NCBI RefSeq assembly: GCF_010731715.1
Contig: NZ_AP022587.1
Coordinates: 62,001 to 126,000 of the forward strand
Source of the DNA: Mycobacterium stomatepiae
Lineage (GTDB): Bacteria; Actinomycetota; Actinomycetes; Mycobacteriales; Mycobacteriaceae
Length of the DNA: 64,000 nucleotides
Direction: 5' to 3'
Shown here one piece after another: positions 35,851-47,310 of the stretch. Position numbers and translations under genes: made by a program. Under the pieces are notes generated by a model. The model searched no databases. It saw nothing but the letters and a program-made list of their open reading frames with translations, and was not told the origin of the DNA. Numbering within the stretch: the first letter of the stretch is position 1; each line of letters begins with the position of its first letter.

Positions 35851-37176
35851 CTATCTCACGGATGGCGCCGCGGAACCCCCTCTGACCGGCAGCGGAACCG
35901 CCGTTACTGGGCTGTTACCAATACTGGAGGGGTTGGTGGGGTAGTTGAGTTGGCCGACCGTCGCGGCCACTCGCAACACGTACGCGTCGCGAGGCTGGGT
36001 GGGATCACGCCCGGTGAAGTCGGTGATGCGTTTCAGCCGATATCGCACGGTGTTTGGATGAACGAACAACTTGCGTGCGCAGGCCTCGATCGCGCCGCCG
36101 CAATCTAAGTAAGCATCAAGAGTTTCAATAAGAGTCGGCCCTGCGTCGGCTAGGGGTCCCATCACGTCGGTGTGCAGCGCCACGATGGCCGAGGCGTCTC
36201 CCATCAGGGCACGTTCCGGCAGCAGCTCACGGGCGTATACAGGCCGCGGCGCACCGGCCCAGCCGGCGGCGGCGTTCATCCCCGATATGGCCTCGCTGGC
36301 GCTGTGATAGGCCGCGGTGAGCATCGGGGCGGTGGGGCCGATGACGACGGGGCCCTCGGCGAACGCGCTCAACAGATCGCCCAAAAACTTGTCGGTCGGC
36401 GACAACTGCCCCGACACGATGGCCACCAGCCAGGTGCCGTGGACGTCGGTGAGGGCCGCGCGCCCGTGGGAAGCGGCGGTGTCGCGGACGATCTGGCTGG
36501 CCCGCTCGCTGGCCACCTCGCCGTTGGTGTTGTCGCGGCTGGGCGCCGGGGTTCCGACGACCACGGTCGCCGGTGCGGTGGTGTCCCAGTTCAGCGCCGC
36601 CGCGCGGGACAGCAGCTCGGGGCCGGTATCGCCACGCACCACCGCGTCGACGACGCTGGCCTCCATCCGGCTGTCCCAGCTGCCGCGCGCCTCGGCCGCG
36701 TCGGCGTAGGCCGAGGCGAAGCTGAACGCCAGGTCGCGGCTGTATTTCAAGATGCCCACGGTCAGCGCGGTCAGCTGCTCCTCGGACCGGGCCAGCAGCG
36801 GCACGACCTCCTCGAAGAACTCCATGGTCACCCGCACCATGTCCACGCTGTGGCGCAGCGCGATCCGGCGGGTCAGCTCCTGGGGCACCAATTCGAAGGC
36901 CTGCGCGGTGTAGCTGACGTTGCTGTGCGGGTCCTGCATCCACTCGACGAAGTTCACGACGGCCGTCTGCACCACCAGCGCCACGCTGGCCCGCTGGGAT
37001 GCTTCCAGGTCGGCGAAGAACGGCAATCGCTCGCCCATGGCGGTGACGGCCTCGGTCGCCAGCCGGCCGGAATACTGCTTCAGGCGCCGCAGCACGGATT
37101 CGGGGACCGTGTCCAAGGTCTCGAGTGGCGACCTCGGATGCTTGGCGAACGGACCGGCGAAGGGATTGTCATTCAC
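35851..37176 (-). CDS. mabR: PucR/CdaR-type regulator of the FAS-II operon (MabR)
   Basis: A 441-residue regulator. The N-terminal two thirds are the mostly helical ligand-sensing region (FADLEASQRASVALVVQTAVVNFVEWM and following, then a GGDEF-like CdaR domain around residues 200-330). The C-terminal PucR helix-turn-helix is LIETLDAYLDCGGAIEACARKLFVHPNTVRYRLKRI. In M. tuberculosis this gene (Rv2242) lies in the same place and its product regulates mycolic acid synthesis genes, with long-chain acyl-CoA as effector. It is 140 bp upstream of fabD and 140 bp downstream of aceE, on the same strand. Confidence 0.93.
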   Translation of the reverse strand: MNDNPFAGPFAKHPRSPLETLDTVPESVLRRLKQYSGRLATEAVTAMGERLPFFADLEASQRASVALVVQTAVVNFVEWMQDPHSNVSYTAQAFELVPQELTRRIALRHSVDMVRVTMEFFEEVVPLLARSEEQLTALTVGILKYSRDLAFSFASAYADAAEARGSWDSRMEASVVDAVVRGDTGPELLSRAAALNWDTTAPATVVVGTPAPSRDNTNGEVASERASQIVRDTAASHGRAALTDVHGTWLVAIVSGQLSPTDKFLGDLLSAFAEGPVVIGPTAPMLTAAYHSASEAISGMNAAAGWAGAPRPVYARELLPERALMGDASAIVALHTDVMGPLADAGPTLIETLDAYLDCGGAIEACARKLFVHPNTVRYRLKRITDFTGRDPTQPRDAYVLRVAATVGQLNYPTNPSSIGNSPVTAVPLPVRGGSAAPSVR

Positions 37177-37239
37177 CCCTAAAGCCTACGCTCGATTTCT
37201 GGAACTTTCCGCCAAAGGCGCTGCCGAGGCGTGGTCGAG

Positions 37240-37299
37240 CGCCGAACGCGCGGCTGGCCGCGCCGTCGGCGCCGAATGCCCGGCTGGGCGCGCGCTCGG
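37240..37299. repeat. Two imperfect 30-bp direct repeats between aceE and mabR
   Basis: Units at 37240-37269 and 37270-37299 match at about 25 of 30 positions (both begin CGCCGAA, share CGGCTGG and end in TCGG). They fill part of the 140-bp, very GC-rich gap between the aceE stop and the mabR start. Confidence 0.6.
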
Positions 37300-37316
37300 C
37301 GAGGCGGCCGGGGTGT

Positions 37317-40106
<2,790 letters not shown>

Positions 40107-40279
40107 CGCACTACTCCTACTGTCGGCGGTTTCCTGCATGCGTGTTCGTCTTCCTATCGTGCCGTACCGGCGCCTCGGGCGGGTAGCCGCAATCGGATCA
40201 CTGGCGAACATCACTGGTCGACACGCAACGTCGGTGCGTTGAGGGCGCCGCCATTCGCCACCCGGTAACGTCAGAAACC

Positions 40280-40870
40280 GTGCTCACCGGATGGAAAGTC
40301 GTCCCTCGCACGCGCGGGGGGCTGTTCCCCAAGCGCGGCGCGCTGGCGCTCGGCTGCATCGCCACCGTGCTGATGGGCATCGTGGGGTGTACCACCGTCA
40401 CCAACGGCACCGCCACGCCCGACACGAAGCTAGCGCCGGCCTACCGGCAGTCGGTCTCGTCGTCGGTGTCGGCCTCGATCGCGACGTCGAGTGTCCGGGA
40501 GTCCCAGCGCCAGCAATCGCTGACCACCAAGGCGGTGCGCAGCTCGTGCGACTCGCTGGCCACCACCAGCAAGGAAGCCATCGACAAGGTGAACGCCTAT
40601 GTCGGGGCGTTCAACGGGGGCCGCGGCACCGGCCCGTTCGAGGGCCCGGCCATCGACGCGCTCAACAACAGCGCCTCGACGGTGAGCAACAATTTCAACG
40701 ATGCGCTGTCGTCGCAGCTGAGGGACGCGTTCAACGCGTACATCGACGCGGCGCACGGGGTGGCGAACGCGATCGGCACCCACGCGGGGACCGGCGAATT
40801 CAACCGTCGGGTCGATCAACTCAACGACACCAAGACCAAGGCGCTGAAACTCTGCCTGGCGTCCTTCTGA
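40280..40870 (+). CDS. Lipoprotein (Rv2240c position)
   Basis: A 196-residue exported protein. After a basic N-terminus, [17 protein letters not shown] is a lipoprotein signal with the lipobox MGIVGC; the mature part starts [11 protein letters not shown] and is mostly helical and Ser/Ala/Asn-rich ([20 protein letters not shown]), with two further Cys. It starts at GTG and is divergent from aceE. M. tuberculosis has a gene of unknown function here (Rv2240c). No function can be assigned. Confidence 0.78.
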   Translation: MLTGWKVVPRTRGGLFPKRGALALGCIATVLMGIVGCTTVTNGTATPDTKLAPAYRQSVSSSVSASIATSSVRESQRQQSLTTKAVRSSCDSLATTSKEAIDKVNAYVGAFNGGRGTGPFEGPAIDALNNSASTVSNNFNDALSSQLRDAFNAYIDAAHGVANAIGTHAGTGEFNRRVDQLNDTKTKALKLCLASF

Positions 40871-40956
40871 GGCGGAGTGTCAACCAGCTTCTGGCTGTGC
40901 GACGATAATCCCCAATCGCATGGCGCACAGGGTTGTGTTCTTAAAGGAGGTCCACG

Positions 40957-41379
40957 GTGGTCGCGGCGGATGACGCCTCGAACTACGCTCGCAAGCTGGG
41001 CGTCCAACGAGATCAGGTTGTCCAGGAGTTTGGCTGGGACGAGGACACCGACGACAACATCCGCGCTGCGGTTGAGGAAGCCTGTGGCTCGGAGCTGCTC
41101 GACGAGGACACCGACGAGGTCGTTGACGTGGTGCTGCTCTGGTGGCGTGACGGCGACGGCGACCTGGTGGACACCCTGATGGACGCCATCAGCCCGCTGG
41201 CCGAGGACGGCGTGATCTGGGTGTTGACGCCCAAGACCGGCAAGCCCGGCCACGTGCTGCCCGCCGAGATCGCGGAGGCGGCTCCGACCGCCGGCCTGAT
41301 GCCGACGTCGTCGGTCAACCTGGGGGACTGGAGCGCCAGCCGGCTGGTGCAACCGAAGTCGCGCGCCGGGAAGCGTTAA
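40957..41379 (+). CDS. DUF3052 protein (Rv2239c-like)
   Basis: A 140-residue actinobacterial DUF3052 protein: DASNYARKLGVQRDQVVQEFGWDEDTDDN at the start, an acidic middle with VVDVVLLWWRDGDGDLVDTL, and a C-terminal STSSVNLGDWSASRLV-type end. The ribosome-binding site AAAGGAGG is the best in the window and lies 6 bases before the GTG start. It overlaps ahpE by TAATG. Function unknown; its strict linkage to ahpE may point to redox homeostasis. Confidence 0.88.
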   Translation: MVAADDASNYARKLGVQRDQVVQEFGWDEDTDDNIRAAVEEACGSELLDEDTDEVVDVVLLWWRDGDGDLVDTLMDAISPLAEDGVIWVLTPKTGKPGHVLPAEIAEAAPTAGLMPTSSVNLGDWSASRLVQPKSRAGKR

Positions 41380-41840
41380 TGCTGCCTGTCGGGACGACAG
41401 CCCCCGATTTCACTCTGCGCGACCAGAATCAGCAGCGCGTCACCCTGGGCAGTTATCGCGGCGCCAAGAACGTTCTGCTGGTGTTCTTCCCGTTGGCATT
41501 CACCGCGATCTGCCAGGGCGAGCTGGACCTGATGCGCGATCGTCTGCCCGACTTCGAGAACGACGACAGCGTCGCTCTGGCGATCTCGGTGGGACCGCCA
41601 CCGACACACAAGGTTTGGGCCACCCAAAGCGGGTTCACCTTTCCGGTGCTGTCGGACTTCTGGCCGCATGGCGAGGTCAGCCAGGCCTACGGGGTGTTCA
41701 ACGATCAGGCCGGCTACCCCAACCGCGGCACCTTCGTCATCGACCGGTCCGGGCTCATCCAGTTCGCCGAGATGAAAGAGCCCGGCGAGGCGCGTGATCA
41801 GCGACTGTGGACCGACGCGCTGGCGCCGTTGCGGGCCTGA
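41379..41840 (+). CDS. ahpE: One-cysteine peroxiredoxin AhpE
   Basis: A 153-residue peroxiredoxin. Thioredoxin fold with APDFTLRDQNQQRVTLGSYRG and the peroxidatic Cys in FFPLAFTAICQGELD (family PxxxTxxC); there is no resolving Cys, as in M. tuberculosis AhpE (Rv2238c), which is reduced by mycothiol/mycoredoxin. It destroys fatty acid hydroperoxides and peroxynitrite. The ATG overlaps the DUF3052 stop (TAATG). Confidence 0.94.
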   Translation: MLPVGTTAPDFTLRDQNQQRVTLGSYRGAKNVLLVFFPLAFTAICQGELDLMRDRLPDFENDDSVALAISVGPPPTHKVWATQSGFTFPVLSDFWPHGEVSQAYGVFNDQAGYPNRGTFVIDRSGLIQFAEMKEPGEARDQRLWTDALAPLRA

Positions 41841-41852
41841 GGCTTTCGACTC

Positions 41853-42980
41853 TTATTCGGCGGCAGACAGCGCGTCCATCAGTGCGTCGACGTTGAATTG
41901 GGGTTGGATTCCCGCCGTCCCCGTGAGGCCAGACGCGGGGGCCGCCGCGGGTGCCGCGGCCAACGCGCTCGATGTACTGGGAGCGACAGTATGGGGTGGC
42001 GGTGACGAGGCCGGTGCTGGTGTTGATGGTGGCTTCGACGCCGGTGCTGGCGGCGGTGACGGCGCCGCTGGGGATGGTGAACCCGCCCGACCCAAAGTAG
42101 GGGCCGTTGACGAAGATTTGGCCGCTCGTGAACTCGTACTGGGCCACCAGGATGTAGACCCCGCCCGCTTGGACGGTGCCCGTTTGTCCGGTGGCCAGGT
42201 TTATCCATGTGACGTTGGTGTTGGCCGTGAACGTGGCGCCATAGGTGCTGGTGACGGGGTAGCCGGGGGTGATGGTGACGGTCGAGCCGGGCTCGAGGGT
42301 GGCGCCGCCGGGTGCGATGTTGGCGGTGGCGCCATTGGGCAGGGGCGGGTCGACGAGGCCGGCCTGCTGCGTGACGAGGCTTTGGGTCAGGGATTGGGTG
42401 CGGGCGCTGGTCGTGTCGGCGGTGGTTTGGGCCAGGGAGCGGGCCTGCTCGTCTTGCCCGGCTTCGTTGGTGGTCTCTGCGGTGGTTCGTCGAACGACTG
42501 CAGCGTGCTGGCCGCCGCGGCGTCGGCGGCGTAGCCGTACATGGCGGCGGCATCTTGGACCCACATCTGCAGGTACTCGGCCTCGCAGGCCGCGATCGCC
42601 GCGGTGTTCTGTCCGAAGAAATTCGTGGCGATCAACGCCATCAACAGCGCGCGGTTGGCCGCGATCACCGGCGGCGGCACCGTCATCGCAAACGCGACCT
42701 CGTAGGCAACGGCCGCCGCATACGCCTGGGCGGCCGTGACCCCGGCCTGCGCGGCTGCGGCCTGCAACCACGCCACGTAGGGGGCGGCCGCACCGGACAT
42801 CGCCACCGACGACGGGCCGAACCAGGTCAGACCGGTCAGCTCCGACACCGACGAGGCATAGCCGGCCGCAGAGGATTCCAGCTCGGCGGCCACCGCAGCC
42901 CAGGCCGCGGTGGCGGCCAGCAGCGGCCCCGATCCGGACCCGCATAGATCAACCCCCGGGGGCAGCAACCCGAAATCCAT
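41853..42980 (-). pseudogene. PPE-family protein gene with two frameshifts
   Basis: The N-terminal 160 residues are a PPE domain: [23 protein letters not shown], the WxG turn GLTWFGPSS and [20 protein letters not shown]. After DEPPQ (near 42476) the frame must change to read [21 protein letters not shown] and a secretable Thr/Gly-rich region (NTNVTWINLATGQTGTV, IPSGAVTAASTGVEA). Near 41993, in a run of G/C, it must change again to read TVAPSTSSALAAAPAAAP, ending DALMDALSAAE. The diagnostic PPE is PPG here. PPE proteins are exported by ESX systems, usually with a PE partner; none is adjacent. The gene is dead unless the indels are assembly errors. Confidence 0.85.
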
Positions 42981-43171
42981 TCCGACCTTGCTTTCGTTAC
43001 GACATGGCCACGCGGTCGCCGACCAGTGTCAACAGAACCGACGACGGTACGATCCGGAACGGACTACTGCACTTTTCGCCCGGGTCAGCGAACGACTACT
43101 GCAATCACGGCCGAAGGTTTGGGTGGCAGCGCCCCCGGCAGGTAACCTGCTGCGGGTCCCTTTGGTTCCAA

Positions 43172-43246
43172 GGGCGCGTAGCTCAGTGGTAGAGCTCTGG
43201 TTTTACACACCAGCGGTCGGCGGTTCGATACCGTCCGCGCCCACCA
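43172..43246 (+). tRNA. tRNA-Val (anticodon TAC)
   Basis: Complete cloverleaf: acceptor GGGCGCG pairs with CGCGCCC; D-arm GCTC..GAGC; anticodon stem CTGGT/ACCAG around TTTACAC, giving anticodon TAC for valine; T-arm GGCGG-TTCGATA-CCGTC. The CCA end (43244-43246) is encoded. Confidence 0.96.
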
Positions 43247-43280
43247 GGATCGGCCAGCTGCATCCGATCGACCGCGTGGT

Positions 43281-43425
43281 ATGTTCGGCGGCGTGAATAT
43301 CGTCGTGCGCGCGCATTGGCGCTTTATCGTGGCTCCGGGTGGGGCCGTGAACCGAGCGTCTGGCTGACGCGAGCGCACGACCGATACCCGGAGCCCAGCA
43401 GTGACCACAAGGTCGCTGCTTTTTT
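43281..43425 (+). promoter_or_regulatory. Structured leader with candidate leader peptide and intrinsic terminator before aroF
   Basis: A 29-codon frame (43281-43367) contains the segment AHWRF with Trp and Phe codons. Its second half overlaps GGCTCCGGGT (43331-43340), which pairs perfectly with ACCCGGAGCC (43386-43395), enclosing a small stem GCGTC/GACGC. Immediately after comes AGCAGTGACC, loop ACAA, GGTCGCTGCT (43397-43420), then six T. This is a textbook intrinsic terminator, 65 bp before the DAHP synthase start and in the same direction. It suggests transcription attenuation; an alternative is simply the terminator of the tRNA-Val transcript. Confidence 0.55.
43397..43425 (+). terminator. 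Rho-independent terminator/attenuator before the DAHP synthase gene
   Basis: A 10-bp stem (one G-U pair), a 4-base loop and T6. T-rich terminators of this quality are uncommon in mycobacterial DNA. It lies between tRNA-Val and aroF. Confidence 0.75.
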
Positions 43426-43489
43426 CATCTCGGGGCATCGGGAACCAGGGTCGTGCCGCGAGAGCAGCACAGGAAGGCACACCCTCCCC

Positions 43490-44572
43490 ATGTCGATCAC
43501 CACCAACCGTGTCGTGACAACGGTCGATACCGCGGACCGTCGAATCATCTCGATGCGAGAACTCCCGGCGCCGAACGTGATTCGCGCCGAACTACCGTTG
43601 AGGCCCGCGCTGGCTGAGGCGGTCCAGCATGATCGCGACGAAATCGCCGACATTTTGACCGGTCGCGATGATCGATTGTTGGTCGTGGTCGGGCCCTGCT
43701 CGGTGCACGATCCAATCGCCGCGCTCGACTACGCGCGGCGCCTCGCACCATTGGCCGCCGAGACCCGCGAACGGCTGAAAATCGTGATGCGCGTGTACTT
43801 CGAGAAACCGCGCACCACAGTCGGATGGAAAGGGCTCATCAACGACCCGGGCATGGACGGCACCTTCGACGTGGAACGTGGCTTACGCACTGCCCGGTCC
43901 TTTCTGTTGGATATCGCCGAGCTCGGTCTTCCGGTGGGCTGTGAATTCCTGGAACCGACCAGCCCGCAGTACATCGCCGATGCGGTTGCCTGGGGCGCGA
44001 TCGGCGCTCGGACCACCGAGTCGCAGATACACCGCCAGTTGGCGTCGGGGTTGTCGATGCCGATCGGATTCAAGAACGGCACCGACGGCAACATTCAAGT
44101 CGCGATCGACGGCGTCAAAGCCGCGGCCGCGCCGCATAGCTTCTTCGGGGCCGACAACTTCGGCCGCGTCGCGGTTGTCGAAACCGCCGGCAATCCCCAC
44201 TGCCATGTGATTCTGCGGGGCGGTTCGAGCGGCCCCAATCACGACGCCGGCTCAGTGTTCACGACAGTCGCGCACTTACGCGAAGCCGGGTTACCCGAGC
44301 ACGTCATGATCGATTGTTCGCACGCCAACTCCTTCAAGGACCACGTCCGTCAGGCCGAGCTCGCGGTCGAGGTCAGCAGGCGCATCGCCGCCGGCGAACA
44401 GGGAATCATGGGGCTGATGCTGGAGAGCTTTCTGGTAGCCGGTGCCCAAAATGACCGCGGCGAACTGGTTTACGGCAAATCCGTGACCGATCAGTGCATG
44501 GACTTTGCCACCACGGCCGCCTTGCTGGCGAGCCTGTCGGAGGCGAAAGACTCGGCCCGCGGTTCGCGGTAG
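43490..44572 (+). CDS. Class I (AroF/AroG/AroH-type) 3-deoxy-7-phosphoheptulonate synthase
   Basis: A 360-residue DAHP synthase that condenses phosphoenolpyruvate and erythrose 4-phosphate at the head of the shikimate pathway. Class I motifs: VVVGPCSVHDPIAALDYA, MRVYFEKPRTTVGWKGLINDP, GCEFLEPTSPQY, GFKNGTDGN, HVILRGG and DCSHANSFKDHVRQ with the metal-binding residues. M. tuberculosis relies on a class II enzyme (Rv2178c), so this would be an extra, E. coli-like enzyme. The ATG at 43490 matches the usual N-terminus of the family; an open frame 58 codons longer reads through the terminator and is not used. It is followed by a thioesterase gene. Confidence 0.92.
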   Translation: MSITTNRVVTTVDTADRRIISMRELPAPNVIRAELPLRPALAEAVQHDRDEIADILTGRDDRLLVVVGPCSVHDPIAALDYARRLAPLAAETRERLKIVMRVYFEKPRTTVGWKGLINDPGMDGTFDVERGLRTARSFLLDIAELGLPVGCEFLEPTSPQYIADAVAWGAIGARTTESQIHRQLASGLSMPIGFKNGTDGNIQVAIDGVKAAAAPHSFFGADNFGRVAVVETAGNPHCHVILRGGSSGPNHDAGSVFTTVAHLREAGLPEHVMIDCSHANSFKDHVRQAELAVEVSRRIAAGEQGIMGLMLESFLVAGAQNDRGELVYGKSVTDQCMDFATTAALLASLSEAKDSARGSR

Positions 44573-44636
44573 CGCGTGCGTTACGCTCCGCCTGCCGTTG
44601 AGCGGTTGGCGCGGGGCCGCCAGGAGAGGGGTGGAT

Positions 44637-45386
44637 ATGTCGGTCGAAGGAACGAAGTGGTTCCGGGCGTTGCGGGCGGCGCCGACCAATCGCGCGGTGG
44701 TGGTGTGTTTTCCGCCCGGCGGGGGATCGGCAGGCGCATACCGGGCGCTGGCGCAACAATTCGCGCAGGGGATCGCGGTGTATGCCGTGCAGTATCCCGG
44801 GCGCCAGGACCGGCTGGGTGATCCGCTTGTCACGAGCATCGCCGAGCTCGCCGATTACGTCACTGCGGACCTGCTGGGTTGGGGTGCGGTGCCGAACTTG
44901 GCGCTGTTCGGGCACAGCATGGGCGCAACGGTGGCATTCGAGGTCGCGCGCCGGCTCCAGCGCAAAGACCGTGATCCGGTCCGATTGTTCGTATCCGGCC
45001 GGATCGCGCCGGACGCCCCCTACCCGGGCCGCTTGCATGCGGGGCCAGATGCCGACCTGATATCGGACTTGGAACGCCTGGCCAACGATCCGTCCTCGGT
45101 GGCGGTGTTACGCGCCGAGCCGGCGCTCGCTGAGCTGGTGCTGCCGCCGCTGCGGGCCGACTATCAAGCGGTGGAGACTTATGTCTTCGAGGCCGGGGAC
45201 AGACTTCGGTGCCCGGTATCGGTGATGCTTGGGGACGCCGATCCCACGGTCACGATCGAACAGGCCGAGGGCTGGCGGGCCCACACGGACGGGGAGTTCG
45301 ACGTGACCACTTTTCCCGGCCGACATTTCTACCTCGACGAACACGTCTCCGAGGTCGCGGCCCACCTGGCCTCGCGGTTGGGCTGA
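44637..45386 (+). CDS. Type II thioesterase
   Basis: A 249-residue alpha/beta hydrolase of the GrsT/TesA type: VVVCFPPGGGSAGAYRALA at the start, nucleophile elbow LFGHSMGATVAFEVA (Ser near residue 93), Asp in VMLGDADPTVT and His in FPGRHFYLDEH. Such enzymes remove stalled acyl groups from carrier domains of polyketide or peptide synthetases. No synthetase lies within the window, so it may act in trans. GGAGAGGGG precedes the ATG. It follows the class I DAHP synthase by 64 bp; the pair resembles a piece of a secondary-metabolite locus (inference). Confidence 0.88.
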   Translation: MSVEGTKWFRALRAAPTNRAVVVCFPPGGGSAGAYRALAQQFAQGIAVYAVQYPGRQDRLGDPLVTSIAELADYVTADLLGWGAVPNLALFGHSMGATVAFEVARRLQRKDRDPVRLFVSGRIAPDAPYPGRLHAGPDADLISDLERLANDPSSVAVLRAEPALAELVLPPLRADYQAVETYVFEAGDRLRCPVSVMLGDADPTVTIEQAEGWRAHTDGEFDVTTFPGRHFYLDEHVSEVAAHLASRLG

Positions 45387-45402
45387 ACTCGTCACGCGGA
45401 TT

Positions 45403-45858
45403 TCAGTTCAGCTCGGCGAGGGCCTTGCGGGCGGCTTCCAGTTCGGCTTCCAAGGCGGCAACCTTTGCGGCCTGCTGGGATCGCGCCTCTTCGATCACCT
45501 CGTCGATCGGAATGGCGAGGTCCTCGTGCAGCTCCTTGGCCGCTCGGGAAACGGCAGCGGCGGCGACAGCGAGATTACGGGCCAGGTAGCTGGTGCCCTG
45601 CTTGAGACTCGCATGCCATTCACCGTCGGCGGTGCCGGTGACTGTGAGGACCAATTCGAGAGTCTTGGTTTTCTTGCCGGCGGCCTTCTTGGCCGGGCTT
45701 TTCCGGGGTGTGTCGTCGGCGGAAGTGTCAGCGATTGCCGCGTCGGGTGCCGGAGTACTCCTCGGCGACGCGGTGTCGACAGAAGGAATCGAAATGTCGG
45801 GAGCGTCGGTGTACGGCGTTTCTGCTGCCATGGTGTCTACGGTCATCGTGGTGGCCAT
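45403..45858 (-). CDS. Conserved mycobacterial protein with basic linker and C-terminal coiled coil (DUF6319-like)
   Basis: A 151-residue protein. A Ser/Thr/Ala/Pro-rich N-terminus (about 50 residues) is followed by a lysine-rich linker (KSPAKKAAGKKTKT), a beta-rich core (LELVLTVTGTADGEWHASLKQG) and a helical tail with heptads (AKVAALEAELEAARKALAEL). The plan resembles the DUF6319 group of actinobacteria; function unknown, although the basic linker could touch nucleic acid. Two starts compete: ATG 45858 has its AGGAGG only 2 bases away, whereas ATG 45846 is 14 bases from it. Confidence 0.72.
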   Translation of the reverse strand: MATTMTVDTMAAETPYTDAPDISIPSVDTASPRSTPAPDAAIADTSADDTPRKSPAKKAAGKKTKTLELVLTVTGTADGEWHASLKQGTSYLARNLAVAAAAVSRAAKELHEDLAIPIDEVIEEARSQQAAKVAALEAELEAARKALAELN

Positions 45859-46006
45859 CCCCTCCTGAAAAGTGCCCCGCAGTGCGCGGGCCGGACTGAG
45901 CGGCCATTAGAACACACGTTCGACACGCGATGGTCCAAGGCATACGGCGTGGCGCCGTGGCGACCGAAGCCGTGCGGCGCTGGTGCGCCGTGATTAGCCC
46001 ACGGCG

Positions 46007-47230
46007 TCACAGGGATCTGTCTGCCAACGCGATGAGAGCTTGCGCCGCATCCTCAGGTACCGACATGTCTAATCCGGTCAGTTTCTTAAACCGCCGCAGC
46101 CGTTTCATCACGGTATTGCGATGGCAGAAGAGTGTCGCCGCGGTGCGGGAGATATCCCCGGTTCGGGAGTAGGTCCGGACAGTCATCAGTAGGTGGTGTC
46201 GTTCAGGTTCGCTGAGAGCGTCGACGCTTTGCAGCACGCTGTCGATGAATTGCGGCATCCGAGTGCGCAGGCCTGCGCCGGCCATCAGGCTCCAGACATC
46301 AGACATTGCCGCGGGGCCCGCGAAGTTGGGCGGCAGCACAAGCGCGATCTCGCAGGCTACCCTCGCGGCGTGACGCACGCCCTGCAAGCCCAGGTGAAGA
46401 GGGGCAATTCCGCAGGCAACGTGGGCGAGTGCTGCGGCATCGGCGCTGCAACGCCATCCCTCCGGGACACCTAGCAGGGCAGCGCCGTCCGTCGGGGGCG
46501 CTGACCAGAACACAACCGTGCAGACACCCCACGTGTGGCTGTAGGCATGGCGCTCTTGTCTGCGCAATTGTTCTGCGAAAGAGCGTAATGATTCGTCGTT
46601 GGTGATCGGAGCCGCCGCCACCCAGAGCCGACTGTCCACGGGGATCGACAGAGCTGTGCTGGCGCGAGCCGTAAGTTCGGGTGGCTCGGGATCGTCGGAA
46701 AGTAGCAGGGCCACAAAGGATTGCTTGCTCATCGACTTCTTTTCGGCCATGAGTACTCGTTCATCCATGAACGCGCTGTGAATACGGCCGGCGAAAGAGT
46801 CGACAGCCGTCCAGACGTGCTGAACGTGGACCGCCAGAGTCAGAGCGTCACCTTGTTTTGCAAGCCACAACAGGTGCGACCAGAGCAGGCCGAAGTCCAG
46901 GTGGATGGCTGCGGTGAGCTTCTGGCCTTCGACCCCTTGTCGGGCCCGCCGGACACCGACTCGGTGTGGAAAGTCCAGGTCTGAAGCGACAGGTGGTTTG
47001 GCCGAACCGGCAGCGGCATGGCGACGCAACTCGGAGAGGAGGAAGTCGAGCGCATCCCTGGATGATTCGCGCAGCTCGTGCGGTTCGACCAATCCTTCGT
47101 AGTACAGGTCCCCGCCCTTGATCTCCTGCATGAAGCGGTCCGCGAGCACATCGCGCCACCCATCAAGCTCTCCGAGAAGTTCGAGCCAGCGCGCCGCCGT
47201 TGTCACGCGGATGCGATCGACACTCTTCAT
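46007..47230 (-). CDS. PucR/CdaR-type transcriptional regulator
   Basis: A 407-residue regulator. N-terminal helical sensor region (WRDVLADRFMQEIKGGDLYYEGL and following), a CdaR-like middle domain with VDSRLWVAAAPITNDE, and a C-terminal PucR helix-turn-helix: LLMTVRTYSRTGDISRTAATLFCHRNTVMKRLRRFKKLTG. PucR-type proteins often control purine-ureide or amino-acid catabolism. It is divergent from the MFS/amidase unit, and the shared 340-bp region lies in the gap, so it is the natural candidate regulator of both downstream units. The ligand is unknown. Confidence 0.87.
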   Translation of the reverse strand: MKSVDRIRVTTAARWLELLGELDGWRDVLADRFMQEIKGGDLYYEGLVEPHELRESSRDALDFLLSELRRHAAAGSAKPPVASDLDFPHRVGVRRARQGVEGQKLTAAIHLDFGLLWSHLLWLAKQGDALTLAVHVQHVWTAVDSFAGRIHSAFMDERVLMAEKKSMSKQSFVALLLSDDPEPPELTARASTALSIPVDSRLWVAAAPITNDESLRSFAEQLRRQERHAYSHTWGVCTVVFWSAPPTDGAALLGVPEGWRCSADAAALAHVACGIAPLHLGLQGVRHAARVACEIALVLPPNFAGPAAMSDVWSLMAGAGLRTRMPQFIDSVLQSVDALSEPERHHLLMTVRTYSRTGDISRTAATLFCHRNTVMKRLRRFKKLTGLDMSVPEDAAQALIALADRSL

Positions 47231-47310
47231 GAGTCGAATTTAGTAACGGCGTGCTGACATCAACCCATGTCAAATGTGTCTGTCCCGCGATCCCGATCAC
47301 CGGGTCGGCC

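Noticed and set aside
43172..43246. tRNA-Val as the attachment site of an integrated island
   Set aside because: No second copy of the tRNA 3' end and no integrase were seen downstream in the window.
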